NCBI RefSeq assembly: GCF_010389155.1
Contig: NC_057766.1
Location: forward strand, 27,289,516-27,353,515
Direction: 5' to 3'
Source of the DNA: Erigeron canadensis
Taxonomy: Eukaryota > Streptophyta > Magnoliopsida > Asterales > Asteraceae
DNA: 64,000 bases
Positions 42,607 through 54,089 of the stretch are shown piece after piece. The position numbers were made by a program, and so were the translations under genes. Each line of letters begins with the position of its first letter. Position 1 is the stretch's first letter. The notes below the pieces were generated by a model that was given only the letters and a program-made list of their open reading frames with translations, ran no database searches and was not told the origin of the DNA.

Positions 42607-44519
42607 ATGTCAAAACGAGGAATAGAGGATATTACCAATCCCTTGAGCCGCTCTACCTATCAGAGTTTTGTTAATACTTATTTTTCTCAAAACCCTAACT
42701 TAGTTCGCTACCCAGAAAGTGGACAATCCATATGTCATCCTCCGGTGGGTTTTGTGGGTGTGTATGTGAAGCGTTTTCTCTTGGCAATCTTAGGATCCCT
42801 TTTTCAGACTTCTTTCTTGTGGTCATAGACTACTACCACTGCCATATATATCTGTTGTTCATCTGACCAGTATTGCAAAAATTATTGCTTTCGAAGTTAT
42901 TTGCCATGCGAACCATATATTACCATCTGTTGCCATGTTTAATTTCTTTTATAATTTAAAAGAATCTGGCGATTGGGTCACCGTGTCAAAAAATGGTGAT
43001 TATGAGCTTTTTATTGCTGTTGGTGTTGAGGTTAGGGATTGGAAAAATTTGTTTGTTTTTGTTGATCAGTCGTTGATTCCTCCTACTCGTAGTGGCTTGT
43101 TGGATAGGAATAGGTTGAGGTATGAGTCAAAAGGTGTTCCGAGTGTATCTGGTTTCAGGCAAGTGGATGTAGATTGCCTGTCTTCTTATAGGTTAAAGTT
43201 GTGTGTGTATCTGGAGGCTGTGTTGTTTAAGTCTCGGGTTGCAAATTGTTGGGAGTATGGTACTTTGGATGTTGCAATTGAGTTTGATGGTCAGGGTAGG
43301 TTGATTATCCTGCATTTCCTCTTTTTCATTGTTTTTTATTTACAAAATAGGATAGATACTGATCAAAGTTGTTTTTGCAGAGATGTCTTTTAAGCAACTC
43401 ATTGATAGACAACCTCTATTTTCTGGTGTTGTTTTTAGGCCAGTGGCTCTGGCTCTTCCACCGGTTGAGCCTACTGTTCCTTTAGATCATTCATTTGTTC
43501 CTCCGGCTGTAGCTCAGGAGGGGCCTATTTCCGATGGATTGCCTGAGGTTTCTACCCCTGCAACCCGTGAGCCTGTTGAAGACATTGTTCATGTTTCAGA
43601 TGACAATGGTCAGGATGTAGCTGGGGAGGCAGAAACTCAGGAGAACACTATTGGTAGCCGTGTGAGGAAGAGGAAGAGTATGTCAAAGAGACCTGGTACT
43701 CATCGACCGAAGAAGATAAGGGCGAAGGCCAATAAGGCTCATCCACCGTCGTCATGTAAGCCCTTTTGCTATTCGTTTTTCTTCATTTGATTGTTCTTAA
43801 TTGACACTTGTTATTTATTTGTTCAACCTTTGACCCCTTTGAGGAGGTTCTGGATGCTTCATCCTGTCATCGTGATCTGCAAAGCTTTGCTCCTTCCGGA
43901 TGGGTGAATGGTTTGATGGGCCTGAGAAATCCTGAGCTGTCTGCTTTCTTCAACCGTTCTATTTTTTTGTAGTGCCATTATTGGCAGTGCTATGGACTTG
44001 AGGTTGCGGGAGAATGCTGAGGAGTCTGGGCCATTGAAGGAGCAGTATGAACGGTTGATGACGGAGAAGCTTTCTTTGGAGGCGAAGGTGGCTGACCAGG
44101 AGTTGGACGGTGGTGCCTTATAGTCTAGAACTGATGCGCAAAGGATCATTGCTGAGAAGGAGAGGGAGGTGGAGTCTTTAGGCAACCAGGTGCAAGAAAA
44201 AGATAGCTTGGTGAAGGAGGCACAGGATACACTTGTAGAGAAGTCGGGGAAATATGGAAGACTGATTGTTGAAGTTATTCCCCACATCTGCAAGTCTTTC
44301 ATCAATGGCCCTGAGGTTGGCGAGCTGCTATCGAAGGTCTGTAATTTAAACAGAATTGATGCAAAAGCGGGATTAATGCGTGCTCTAGTTGCGGACGGAA
44401 TGATCAATCTAGAGGGCCACAATATCTCGGAGGACACAGCTGCTCGCCTTGATTCCGCTCTTGATGACCTTGCCAACATTGACTCTGAATACCTTCGCAA
44501 GCTTGTCTCTGATCCTTAG
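42607..44519 (+). pseudogene. Antisense spliced gene of element C
   Basis: It runs opposite to the element. The first block starts MSKRGIEDITN and continues through FNFFYNLKESGDW and FVFVDQSLIPP (42607-43295, with frameshifts near 42770-42935). An 84-bp intron follows (43296-43380, GTAGGT..TTGCAG). The second exon MSFKQLIDRQPLF (43381-43755) ends in a basic RKRKSMSKRPG. A second intron starts GTAAGC, but its acceptor is mutated (CAG to CAA near 43826). The last block (43827-44519) is a coiled coil ending ALDDLANIDSEYLRKLVSDP. The first block resembles the putative gypsy-type transposon domain (Transposase_28 type), known from antisense or extra ORFs of Tat-clade elements. The function is unknown. 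Confidence 0.65.
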
Positions 44520-44934
44520 GCTTCTCCGTCTGATCTCTTGCAGGTTGCTCCTTAATCCATCCAGGTATTTGGCTGATCTCTGATGGCCGTTTGTGAACAA
44601 TTTGAACAATCCTCATTTGCTCTTTGGACAATTTCTTTTGATGGCCTGCGTGCCTTTAAACAATTTGGACAATTACTCTGTATGGCCTCCTTTTGTGTTG
44701 GGGGAGGCTTTTGTATATATTTTTTTTATTCCTGCAATATAACTTTAACCTACCCTTAACTTCATCATGCATGATGAGTCCGTCTTTGAGTGGTTTTTTG
44801 GCCGTTCCCTTTAGATTTCGGGAGGCTCTTTATGCTTCGTGAATGTCTTAATGAGCGTCTCCTTAAACATTTACACAAAGTCTTTTTATTTTTATTACGC
44901 GTGTTTTTATTAATTGATCGATCTTAAAAATTTT

Positions 44935-45542
44935 CGTTGAAAGCTTTATTTTATTGAAAAAACAATTGACAGGAGGACATTACATAGTAAGTTTCCTAGC
45001 TGCTAGCTTTCTTCTTTGGGACTTATCCGGGCAGCTAATCCGGGCTTATCCCTTTTGTCTTTTTAGGGAGTTTACCTTTTGACGGAGGTCTCTATGGGCC
45101 TCCGTTTTTCTCCATGAGCCTCTGAATTTGCACTTCTTGGCTCCTTTGCCATGCTTGCGTGCCCTTCGCTCAAGCGATGGTGCTCCTTGGGGCCATCTTT
45201 CCAGCGAGTAGGTGGAGGGTTCTCTCCCTTCGTTGTCTGAATGGCAATCCTGATCTTCCTGTGGCGCCTTGGACATTCGACGTTTCGCCCAAGCCCGTAC
45301 CGTAACCACCTGCTGTAGTAGAACGGTAACTCGGCCTAGGCGTGTCGAAAGAGAACCTATCTTGGGAGTCTGGTCCTCCTTATGTTGTTCTCGGTGTCCC
45401 CGAATTAGGTGTCCTTGGGGAATATTCTCCGTTAGCCATTCTGTTTTGATTATTATGATCGTAGCCGGGGTCTTATCTCGTGTTTTCTTCCTTATTATTA
45501 TATATATTTATTTTTTGTGGTGTCCCACGGATGACGCCAATT
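44935..45542 (-). pseudogene. Leader and gag start of element C
   Basis: Beside the PBS (about 45524-45540, TTGGCGTCATCCGTGGGAC on the minus strand) a start MANGEYSPRTPNSG at 45439 opens a short gag-like frame, soon broken. A second frame carries STYSLERWPQGAPSLERR. After this the sequence is non-coding up to the antisense gene. No capsid domain remains. Confidence 0.5.
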
Positions 45543-46184
45543 TCTTTGATCAAATAATCGCACTATGTCTCAATCGGAGGTGTGAGTGGGGTTGTCGGTG
45601 TTATTCGGCGATTCCCTTCCGGTCAGAGGGTCGGAGACCGCTTTACGCCGGGTGGTTTTATGTCTAAGTCGATTTGTTCGACTTAGGGTTTTGTTTAGGG
45701 TTTATTCAGAGGTCGAATAAACTATGAGTTAGGGTTTTTCTTGCATGATGTGTATTTGCGTGAGGTTTATAAGTCGATTTGTGTTCGACTTAGGGCTTAG
45801 GAATTCGATATGTTATGAGTGAGTATGAATGAATATGCCGTGAGGCTCCTTCTCTATTTATATAGAGGGTAGATAACTTGGAGAGGAGGGTAAATCTCTT
45901 TCTCCTTTGTAAATATCTTGTTTCCTTCTTTAGGAGATTTGTGATAATCTTGTTACCTAATTATGTCCGAGTATATCGGAGCTTAATATATATTCAATAG
46001 ATTAATTGCGGGAAGGATCTTTATCCGATCTCCTCGGAGCTGGGTATTCGTTACCTTCTGAGCTCAGGGATGATTATGTTAATCGGAGTTTAAGCTCCGT
46101 TATGTGTTTTCCTGTACGAAAGTAACTTCATATTCTGCTTCTGCTTCGGGTACGGAGCTAGAGCTCCGTATACGTATATCATCA
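45543..46184 (-). repeat. Element C 5' LTR
   Basis: 642 bp, matching 41562-42213, with the first base pairs altered (TCTTTG for TGTTTG). On the minus strand it is followed by the primer binding site. Confidence 0.85.
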
Positions 46185-46549
46185 TAAGGCTTTCAACAAA
46201 AATTTTTAAGATTGATCAAATAATAAAAACGCGCGTTATAAAATCGAAAGACTTCATGTAAATGTTTAAGAGGACGCTCATTAAGACATTCACGAAGCAG
46301 AAAAAGCCTCCCGAGTACAAAGGGAACGGCCAAAAAACCACTCAAAGACGAAGTCATCATGAATGACAAAGTTAAGGGTAGGTTAAAATTATATTGCAGG
46401 TACCAAAGATATATACAAACGGCCTCCCCCAACACAAAAGGAGGCCACACAGAGTTATTGTTCAAATTATCCAAAGGCACGCAGGCCATCAAAAGAGAAA
46501 TTGTTCAAATAACCAAGTAAAGATTGTTCAAATTTTCCACCAACGATCA

Positions 46550-48466
46550 TCAGAGATCAACCAAATACCTGGAGGAATTAAGGAGCAACCTGCAAGAGAT
46601 CAGACGGAGAGGCTTCGGGATCAGAGGCAAGCTTGAGAAGTATTCAGAGTCGATATTGGCAAGGTCATCAAGTGCAGAATCAAGGTGAGCAGCTGTGTCT
46701 TCTGGGATATCGCGGCCCTCTAGATTGATCATTCTGTCCGCAGCTAGAGCACGCATTAATCCCGCTTTTGCATCAATTCTGTTCAAGTTACAGACCCTCG
46801 ATAGCAGCTCGCCAACCTCAGGGCCATTGATGAAAGATTTGCATATGCGGGGAATGACTTCAACAATCAGCCTTCCATATTCCCCCGACTTCTCTGCAAG
46901 TGCATCCTGTGCCTCCTTCACCAGACCATCTTTTTCCCACACCTGATTGCCCATGGACTCCACCTCCCTCTCCTTCCCAGTAATGATCCTCTATGCATCA
47001 GCTCTTGCAGTACTTAGCTCTAACTACAAGGCCCCACAATCCAACTCCAGGTCAGCCACCTTCGCCTCCAAAGCAAGCTTCTCTGTCATCAACCGTTCAT
47101 ACTGCTCCTTTGATAGCCCAGACTCGTCAGCACTTTCCCGCAATCTCGAATCCATAGCACTGCCAATGATGGCACTTCAAAAGACAGAGCAGTTGAAGAA
47201 AGCAGATAGCTCAGGAATGCTCATGCTCATCAAACCATTTACCCATCCGTAAGGAGCAATACTTTTCAAATCACGGTGACAGGTGAAGGCATCCAGAACC
47301 TCTTCAAGGGGGTCGAAGGCTGCACAAATAAATATTAAGTGTCAATTAAGAACAATTAAATGGAGGAAAGCAAATGACAAAGACTTACATGATGACTGCG
47401 GAGGGACCCTATTGACCCTCGCCTTTATCTTCTTCGGTCGATGACTACCAGGTCCCTTCGACATACTCTTCCTCTTCTTCACACGGCTACCAACAGTGTT
47501 CCTTTGAGTTTTTGCTTCCATATCTTCACCATTGTCGTTCGAAACATCAACAACTTCTTTTACGGGCTCACGGGTTGCAGGGGCAAAAACCCAGGCAATT
47601 CACTAGGGACAGGCCCCTCCTGTGGAGGAGCCAGTGCCAGCAGTCTAAAGACGACACCAGTCAATGCAGGCTGCCTATCAAGAAGCTGGTTAAAGACATC
47701 TCTGCAAATAAAATTAACACAGATCAGCATCTATCCTATTTTGCAAAAGGAAAGAAAGATTGCAGAGAAATTAACCTACCCCAACCATTAAACTCAATCG
47801 TAAAATCCAAAGTGCCACATTCCCAACACGTTGCAACTTGGTATTTGAACATACAGCCTCTGGATATACATACAATCTCAACCTATAAGAAGACAAGACC
47901 TCTACATGTGCTTGCCTAACACTAAACACACTTGGAGTACCTATGGACTGATATTTCAATCTACTCCTATCCAGCAAACTAGTATGAGCAGGAGGAATTA
48001 ATGACTGATCCACAAAAACAAACAAAATTTTCTAATCTCTAACCTCAACACCGTCAGCAACAAAAAGTTCGTAATAACCATTTTGCGACACAATAACCCA
48101 ATCACCAGGTTCTTTCAATTTATAAAAGAAATTAAACAAGGCAACAGAAGGTATTATATGGTTTGCATAGCAAATCACTTGAAAAGCAATGATTTTTGCA
48201 AGGCCGGTTGGATGAACAGTGAATATATGGCAACGATAGTAGTCCATGACCACAAGAAAGAAGTTCGAAAAAGAGATTCTAAGGTTACCAAGAGTAAAAG
48301 CTTTAACATACATACCGACAAAACCCGTAGGAGGATCGCAGATGGATTGCCCACTTTCTGGGTAACGGACCAAGTTAGGGTTTTGGGAAAAATATGTATC
48401 TACAAAACCCTGATAGGCAGAGCGGTCGAACACGTTGGTAATATCTTCCATTCCTCTTTTTGACAT
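46550..48466 (-). pseudogene. Antisense spliced gene of element E
   Basis: The start MSKRGMEDITN is at 48466. The first exon (48466-47780) reads almost openly through FVDTYFSQNPNLVRYPESGQ, ALFNFFYKLKEPGDW and FVFVDQSLIPP, broken by a TAG in place of Trp near 48030. Intron 47779-47702 is GTAGGT..TTTGCAG. Exon 47701-47389 starts with MSL. Intron 47388-47320 is GTAAGT..TGTGCAG. The last exon, from 47319, carries a coiled coil and the block GRLIVEVIPRICKSFINGPE, ending near 46550-46604. All splice sites are intact, unlike in C. On this strand CCATATAAAT (48620-48611) is a TATA box about 150 bp before the ATG. The domain match is to the putative gypsy-type transposon family. Confidence 0.7.
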
Positions 48467-48610
48467 TATGGTTATATGGAACAAATGGAAGAAAGAAGAA
48501 GATAATATACCTGGGTAGCGTCCGATGGATGGAAAGACGAAGAAAGAACGGAGAGCAGATGATGAAAACACAATAAAGGGGGAACCCTTATTTTGTAGGA
48601 TTAAGTTGGT

Positions 48611-48620
48611 ATTTATATGG
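48611..48620 (-). promoter_or_regulatory. TATA box of the antisense gene in element E
   Basis: CCATATAAAT on the minus strand, about 145-155 bp before the MSKRG start. The same place in C reads CATGTAAATACC (about 42451), a decayed form. Confidence 0.55.
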
Positions 48621-48836
48621 GTCATAATAATGGGTTACTACCCGGAGATAAATAACCCTGAGAGATGTGCCAACAAGTTGCTACTAAAGGATAAAAAGTC
48701 ATTATGGATTAGCGAAGCATCGGAGCAGCAAAGAACGTTCCTTTTGACTTCAAAGGTATGACACTTATTTTGTTATTCGATTTGTTAAGTCTAATGCGAT
48801 ATTTTACAGATAAAATCTCCCATCAGACTGGGGGCT

Positions 48837-49448
48837 TGATGATATACCCATACGGAGCTCTAGCTCCGTACTCGAAGCAGAAGCAGAAAACGAAGTCATC
48901 TTCGTACAGGTAAAGCTATAATGGAGCTCGGCCTCCGCTCAACATAATTACCCCAGAGCTCTGAAGGTAACGAACACCCGACTGCGAGGAGATATACAAG
49001 AAAGATCGAATAAAAGATCTTTCCTATAATTAATCCATTGAACATATATTGAAGCTCCGATATACTCGGACACAATTAGGTAACAAGATTACCACAAATC
49101 TCCTCAAGAAGGAAACAAGATATTCACAAAGGAGGAAGAGATTTACCCTAATTCTCTTACCCTCCTCTCCAAGTTATCTACCCTCTATATAAATAGAGGA
49201 GGAGCCTCGCGGCATATTCATTCACACACATCATACGCATAGTACGAATATAAAACCTCACGCCTAGTTTACTCGAGCATCGAGAAAACCCTAAAATAAA
49301 CCCTAAGTCAAACAAATTGACTGAGACATAAAACCATCCGGCGTAAAGCGGCCTCTCGGACCCTCTGACCGTATGGGAATCGCCGATAAACACCAATAAC
49401 CCTACTTACACCTCCGATTGAGCCATAGTGCGATTATTTGATCAAACA
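48837..49448 (+). repeat. Element E 3' LTR
   Basis: 612 bp from TGATGATATACCC to GATCAAACA, preceded by a polypurine tract, hence the 3' LTR of a plus-strand element. TATATAAAT (49186-49194) is the LTR core promoter. ACTAT (49449-49453) would be its target duplication, but the 5' partner is lost. It starts with a near-palindrome TACGGAGCTCTAGCTCCGTA. Confidence 0.85.
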
Positions 49449-49980
49449 ACTATCGTAAAGGGTATCAAAGCAAGACTAGGACGAAGCTAGTCAGGATAGC
49501 TAGATGAGTTGCACCAAGTTCTATGGGCAAATAGAACAACGCCAAAGACCAGTCACGGGGTCACACCTTTCAGTCTGGTATACGGCACGGAAGCGATGAT
49601 ACCGCCAGAAGTAACCGTCCCAACGAGTCGAAGTTTCATGAATGAAGAAGACGACAATGAAGAGCTAACAAATCGGGACTTACTAGAGGAAAGAAGAGAA
49701 ATGGCCACAATAAGGGAAGCACAACACAATAAACAAATGTAAAAGTACTATAACCAGAGAGTACAGAAAGTCACTTTTGCACCCGGAGATTATGTACACC
49801 GAAACAACGAAGCAAGTAAAGCAGAGCATGGAGGAAAGCTCGGACCGTAATGGGAAGGACCATATATTGTAAAAGAATCATGCGAGAATGGGTCATACAA
49901 GCTTGTTATGCTAGGAGGCGGGGAATTTCCAAGGACTTGGAACGGGGCACAGCTGAAAAGACGTTAACATATACGAGAAT
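49449..49980 (+). pseudogene. Gypsy integrase C-terminal fragment (element A)
   Basis: It opens inside the integrase core just after E's LTR (VKGIKARLGR) and continues LDELHQVLWANRTTPKTSHG, VTPFSLVYGTEAMIPPEVTV, a charged linker, then the C-terminal SH3-like part (FAPGDYVHRN, WEGPYIVKESCENGSYKLV, PRTWNGAQLKRR). The WAxRTTPKTSxGxTPFSLVYG block is diagnostic for plant Ty3/gypsy integrases. Several stops (about 49483, 49493, 49740, 49847) disable it. The upstream half of integrase, RNase H and reverse transcriptase are absent. Confidence 0.85.
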
Positions 49981-50560
49981 TAATAGTACAAGACGTATTT
50001 ATGAATCCTACAATCCTAACATATACGGGAATAACACACAAAACTTTCCTATGGACCACATATCTATAGCTCAAGCTATGGAATGAACCTAGGAAAATTA
50101 GCTAAACAAAGCTTCAGAGCATAGACGAACATCCTGTCCAACCCAGGCTGCGGGATCACACCTATGAAATTTTAAAGACGCATCATAAAGATTCTTCGTT
50201 CGGCCCAGGCCGGGGAAAACTCTACATGTCCAGATCTGGTTGTGGGAAAGCACGAAGTCTAGAAACATTTACCATCTGTCCAGCTCAGGCTACGTGAAAG
50301 CATAAATTACATCACAAAGTCGACCCAGGTCGACAGCAACATCGAATAAACACAACAAAGTCGGGAGTACAAACTCCCATTATTCATGATAAATTTTTTT
50401 TGTCATAATTCATACAAACCCATGAAAGTGCAAATAAGAAGTAAATCAAGGAGCATCATTCGGGAAGACATTAGGAGCGAGCAGCAGAATCTCATCAACA
50501 GGCAAGGCATGACTAGCAGCAACACACTCAAGAAAGGGGAAGCTCTTATCAGCAACCTGG
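49981..50560 (+). other. Post-integrase untranslated region of element A
   Basis: No frame is conserved. A motif of the type GTCCARCCCAGGCTGCGGGA recurs at about 50138, 50200, 50230, 50280 and 50322, each capable of a small hairpin. This is the usual place of a non-coding spacer between pol and the antisense gene in this element group. Confidence 0.45.
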
Positions 50561-51061
50561 TCACTTGCGGCCATGAATCTTATCATCAACCCCAGACTTC
50601 GTGCGAAGCCCGGTTAAAGCTTGGTGACCACCGGCATCCATAGCTAACCGCTGCAAAATACAAAGCTCTTTGCTAAACTCATCGCGCCTAAGGAACTTCC
50701 GGACAAGAGCATGCAAAGCCTCGAAATGTCTTTTCTTTTGATAGGATGCCCCATCGAAAGCCACTTTAAGAGCGTCATGTGATGATTGGAGTTGCCCCAA
50801 AGAGACATTCAAATCTTTAGCCTTCTCTCGCTTAAGGAAGAGGTCCGCAACAAAATCTTTCATCCTTGAAACAGTAGTCTCGCATTTCTCCTTCCACGAA
50901 TCATGATCCTTAACAAGAGCATCCATCTCTTCCACATGAACTTTACTCAACTCATCCAAGCGACTTTGAATAGCAGCTATCTCCTCCTTTTTAGCCTTCA
51001 AGATCAATTGAAGCTCCTCAAACTGATCTCCCTGACGAGCAATCTCCAAATCTTTCCCCAT
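50561..51061 (-). pseudogene. Antisense gene of element A, C-terminal coiled-coil part
   Basis: Reads KDLEIARQGDQFEELQLILK, EEIAAIQSRLDELSKVHVEE, then SLGQLQSSHDALKVAFDGAS, and ends in DDKIHGRK. This is a long heptad-rich coiled coil in the same position as the last exon of the C, D and E antisense genes. It continues the frame that starts at 57823 and is broken by element D, inserted at the CCCAT duplication. Confidence 0.65.
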
Positions 51062-51686
51062 TGTTTGATCAAATAATCGCACTATGGCTCAACTAGAGGT
51101 GTGAGTTGGGTTATGGGTGTTGGTCGGCGATTCCCTTATGGTCAGAGGGTCAGAGACTGCTTTACGCCTATGATCGATTGATCTTAAGCCGTTCGAGTTT
51201 GACTTTGGGTTTCTTCGGAGGTCGGATAGGTTGTGAGGGTTTATGAGTCGACTTAGGTTCAACTTAAAGATTTAGGGATTCGATGTATTATCCGTAAATA
51301 TGATGGATGTGTCATAAGGCTTCCTCCTCTATTTATATAGAGGGTCGATTTCTTGGAGAGGAGGGTAAGAGAATTAGAGTAAATCTCTCCCTCCTTTGTG
51401 AATATCTTATTTCCTTCTTGAGGAGATTTGTGATAATCTTGTTACCTAATTATGTCCGAGTATATCGGAGTTTAGATATATTTAATAGATTAATCATGGA
51501 AAAGATCTTTTGTCCGATCTTTGTTGCATATCTCCTTGGAGCTGGGTATTTGTTACCTTTGGAGCTCCGGGGTAATTATGTTGAGCGGAGGCTGAGCTCC
51601 GTTATGGCTTTACCTGTACGAAGATGACTTCGTTTTCTGCTTCTGTTTCGGGTACAGAACTAGAGCACCGTATGGGTATATCATCA
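51062..51686 (-). repeat. Element D 3' LTR
   Basis: 625 bp, TGTTTGATC..ATCATCA as read on the plus strand. It matches 56365-56990 closely and the C and E LTRs more distantly. CTCTATTTATATAGAGG marks the LTR TATA region. Confidence 0.88.
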
Positions 51687-51869
51687 AGCCCCTCAGTCTG
51701 ATGGGAGATGCTATCTGTAGGATGTCACATTAGACTCAACCGCTAATTCTGTTCCGTAGGTCTCCCCTAACGGAGGCCACCTAAACAACTTGCACTTATT
51801 GGGCCGACAACCATGGGATACGTATTCAATGGTTTTTGATTTATGTAGTGGCTGCTGCCAAAGTACCCA

Positions 51870-51880
51870 TATATAAATAT
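51870..51880 (+). promoter_or_regulatory. TATA box of the antisense gene in element D
   Basis: TATATAAATAT, about 85 bp before a GT donor at 51953 that starts the 5' UTR intron of the antisense gene, and next to the polypurine tract. It is positioned as in A and E. Confidence 0.5.
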
Positions 51881-51952
51881 TCAATGGTTCCGCGATTTAT
51901 GTTTTGACGAATCATCCATCGCTTCCTTCACACGACTTCTCTGTTATTCAAG

Positions 51953-53317
51953 GTACGCATTTCTAACTATGTTTATTTGCGCGTTGTTTTGATCTGAATC
52001 TATATTTCATGAAACCCTAATTTCGAGTAATCCCCGATAATATGAAGCCTTCAATGATTCATTCTGCCTTCTTATTTATCGATGTCCCTTATGTAGATCT
52101 TGTTTTTATAGATCCTTTATTTCTCTCTGTTTTTTTTTTTTGAGATTCATTTGCTGTTCCTGCTCCCCCTGTATTGTTAAGATTATTCATTCCCATCATA
52201 TTATTGCAGGATGGCTTTCAAGCAAATGATAAACAGGCAATCATTTCTCGCACAGTTGATTGTGAAGCCTGCGCCTTCTGTTGGTGCTTCGGGGATAGGG
52301 ACCTCCGATGGGAGTAGCGACCCACAGGCTAGTGATCGGGCGAGGCTAGAGGCCATATGCCAGGCGGGTGAGGCCATTTCCCGCGAGGCTGTTTCCACCG
52401 GTCCTCCCATTGTTGAAGTCTCTGACTGCCCTTCCAGTGGAGAACAACCCGATGATGAGCAGGGTACTGTTGCTGGACGCCTGATAAGTAGGAAGAAGAC
52501 TTCCTCGAGAAGGTCCAGTGTCTCTTCCTATAGAAAGAAGGCGATGAAATCTAAGGAGACAGGGGGAATTCAGGTAGCGTTCTGCACTTATGGCGTTTTA
52601 AAGTTTCCGCCTTATGCTGATCTTTTTCCTTCTCTCCCCCTCCTCTTCTTTTTTGTAGTTTTTAACCCTTTGACCCAAGCTCCTGACGGGTTGTCTTGCC
52701 ACTATAGCCTTAGCTCTATCGCTCCCTCTGAATGTGCTACAAAACTGGCGAGTCTGAATGTTTCGTAGCTGCCCAAATTTTTCAACCAATCGTCCTTTTG
52801 CACGGCGATTGTTGGTAGCATAATGAACTCGAGACTTTGTGAGATCCCTGAAGAGAGGGGGCCATCAATGCAATAGATTAAGGAGCTGCAGGCAGAGAAA
52901 TTGTCTTTGGAGTTTAAAGTTTCTGATTTGGAGGTTAGGCTAAGTACAGAATTTGAAGCTGTTCATGATAGGGCCCGCTCAAAAAAAGAGGAGGTTGTTC
53001 TGCTGAGAGAGGATTTGGCTGCAAAGGATGCAATGCTTGTTAATGACCGTGCTGCCCTTGTTGATCTGAGAGGAAAATATAGGAAGCTTATTACTGAAGT
53101 GATCCCGTATGTCTGCAAAGCATATTTGAATGGGCCTGAGGTGGGTGCGAGGATTTCTAGCCTCTGTAATGCGGATAGGGTCGATGACGAGTCAGAACTT
53201 ATCCGTGTTCTTGTTGCGGAAGGGCGCATATCTCTTCATGGTTCTGAGCTTGTGCGGGATACCATAGGTCCTCTCAACAAGGCCATGAGTGACCTCGAGG
53301 ATCTTCATTCTCAATAA
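51953..53317 (+). pseudogene. Antisense spliced gene of element D, short form
   Basis: A 5' UTR intron (51953-52209, GTACGC..TTGCAG) is followed directly by MAFKQMINRQSFLA (52211), the counterpart of the second exon in C and E. The first exon with the transposon-type domain is missing. The exon ends in basic SRKKTSSRRSSVSSYRKKAM. Intron 52574-52658 is GTAGCG..TTGTAG. The last exon holds VFNPLTQAPDG, in-frame stops near 52768 and 52873, and then a coiled coil (MSLEFKVSDLEVRLSTEFEA) and YRKLITEVIPYVCKAYLNGP, ending SDLEDLHSQ at 53317. Homology to C and E is clear over the last 130 residues. Confidence 0.6.
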
Positions 53318-54080
53318 TTGTGTGCCCAATCTGCAGATCCTAAAGCTTCTCCCTCTCAGCTGATGCAAGTTCCAAATGTTTGAATTGTTAAACATTATGT
53401 CAAAACATTTTATTTGCTGTATTTTTCTGTCCTCTTTTCTTTTGACTTCCTACCTCCAATAATCTTTATGAATTTTAGCCTTATCTGTTTGGATTTATCT
53501 ACTGGTATAAGCCTTTTCAAGACGCTGATCAGGCAATCTACTGGCTTAACCTTTTCAAGACTTATTCCTTAAGGCCTTATTTGGACTTGCCTTTATTAAT
53601 CTTTTTGTTGTTAAGGCTTTGTCCGTGAACCGAGCTATTACAATATATGTTTGGAGCTCGTATGTTGTCTTATGACAGTCGCCTTATAACTAAATTGTTT
53701 TATGGCAGTCGTCTTATGACGTAATTTGCTTTATGGAAGTATTGTCGGGCGTCCCCTAAACTCCTCATAAAGTCTTTTAATATAATTTGCGCATAGTGTT
53801 CTTGATCGATCTTATTAGAAAGCAATTTTGAAAAAACAAGGTGAAGGGGGACTTTTCACAGTAAGGTCCATACTGCTTTTAGTCTTTTAGTTGCTTTCTT
53901 CTGGTCCAGAGGTTTCCTTAATCCTGCATACGGAGGGTCTTTGAGTGCTTCTGGCCTCGGTTTTGCTTGTATCACCAACTGGAGGCTAAGTTCTTCGAGT
54001 GCACTCGTTCTCCGCTTTGCAGGAAGTTCCTCCTTGGCCGTTGTATCCGGTTTTTAATCCGGTCTTCTCGCGAGATAACT
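53318..54080. other. Spacer between the antisense gene and gag of element D
   Basis: Here the convergent antisense gene and gag end. A conserved TTTTTTCAAAATTGCTTTCT and AAGATCGATCAA (minus, about 53805-53850) corresponds to the same place in C and E. All pol sequence is missing. Confidence 0.5.
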
Positions 54081-54089
54081 TGCTTCCGA

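Larger units (their letters stand above)
41562..46184 (-). mobile_element. Element C: Tat-like retrotransposon without pol, inserted in E
   Basis: 4,623 bp with the target duplication TAAGG on both sides (41557-41561, 46185-46189). The 3' LTR is at 41562-42213 and the 5' LTR at 45543-46184, with the primer binding site beside the latter and a polypurine tract beside the former. Inside are only a short gag-start region (45439 to about 45046) and a spliced gene running antisense to the element (42607-44519). C sits in a relative of itself (E) in the opposite orientation. There is no capsid, protease, reverse transcriptase or integrase. Confidence 0.85.
46185..48836 (+). mobile_element. Element E, right internal part
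   Basis: It continues element E after the C insertion and consists almost wholly of E's antisense gene (48466 to about 46550). The polypurine tract CAGACTGGGGGCT (48824-48836) leads into the 3' LTR. Sequence near 46185-46400 aligns with C's own 44750-44970 read on the other strand. Confidence 0.75.
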
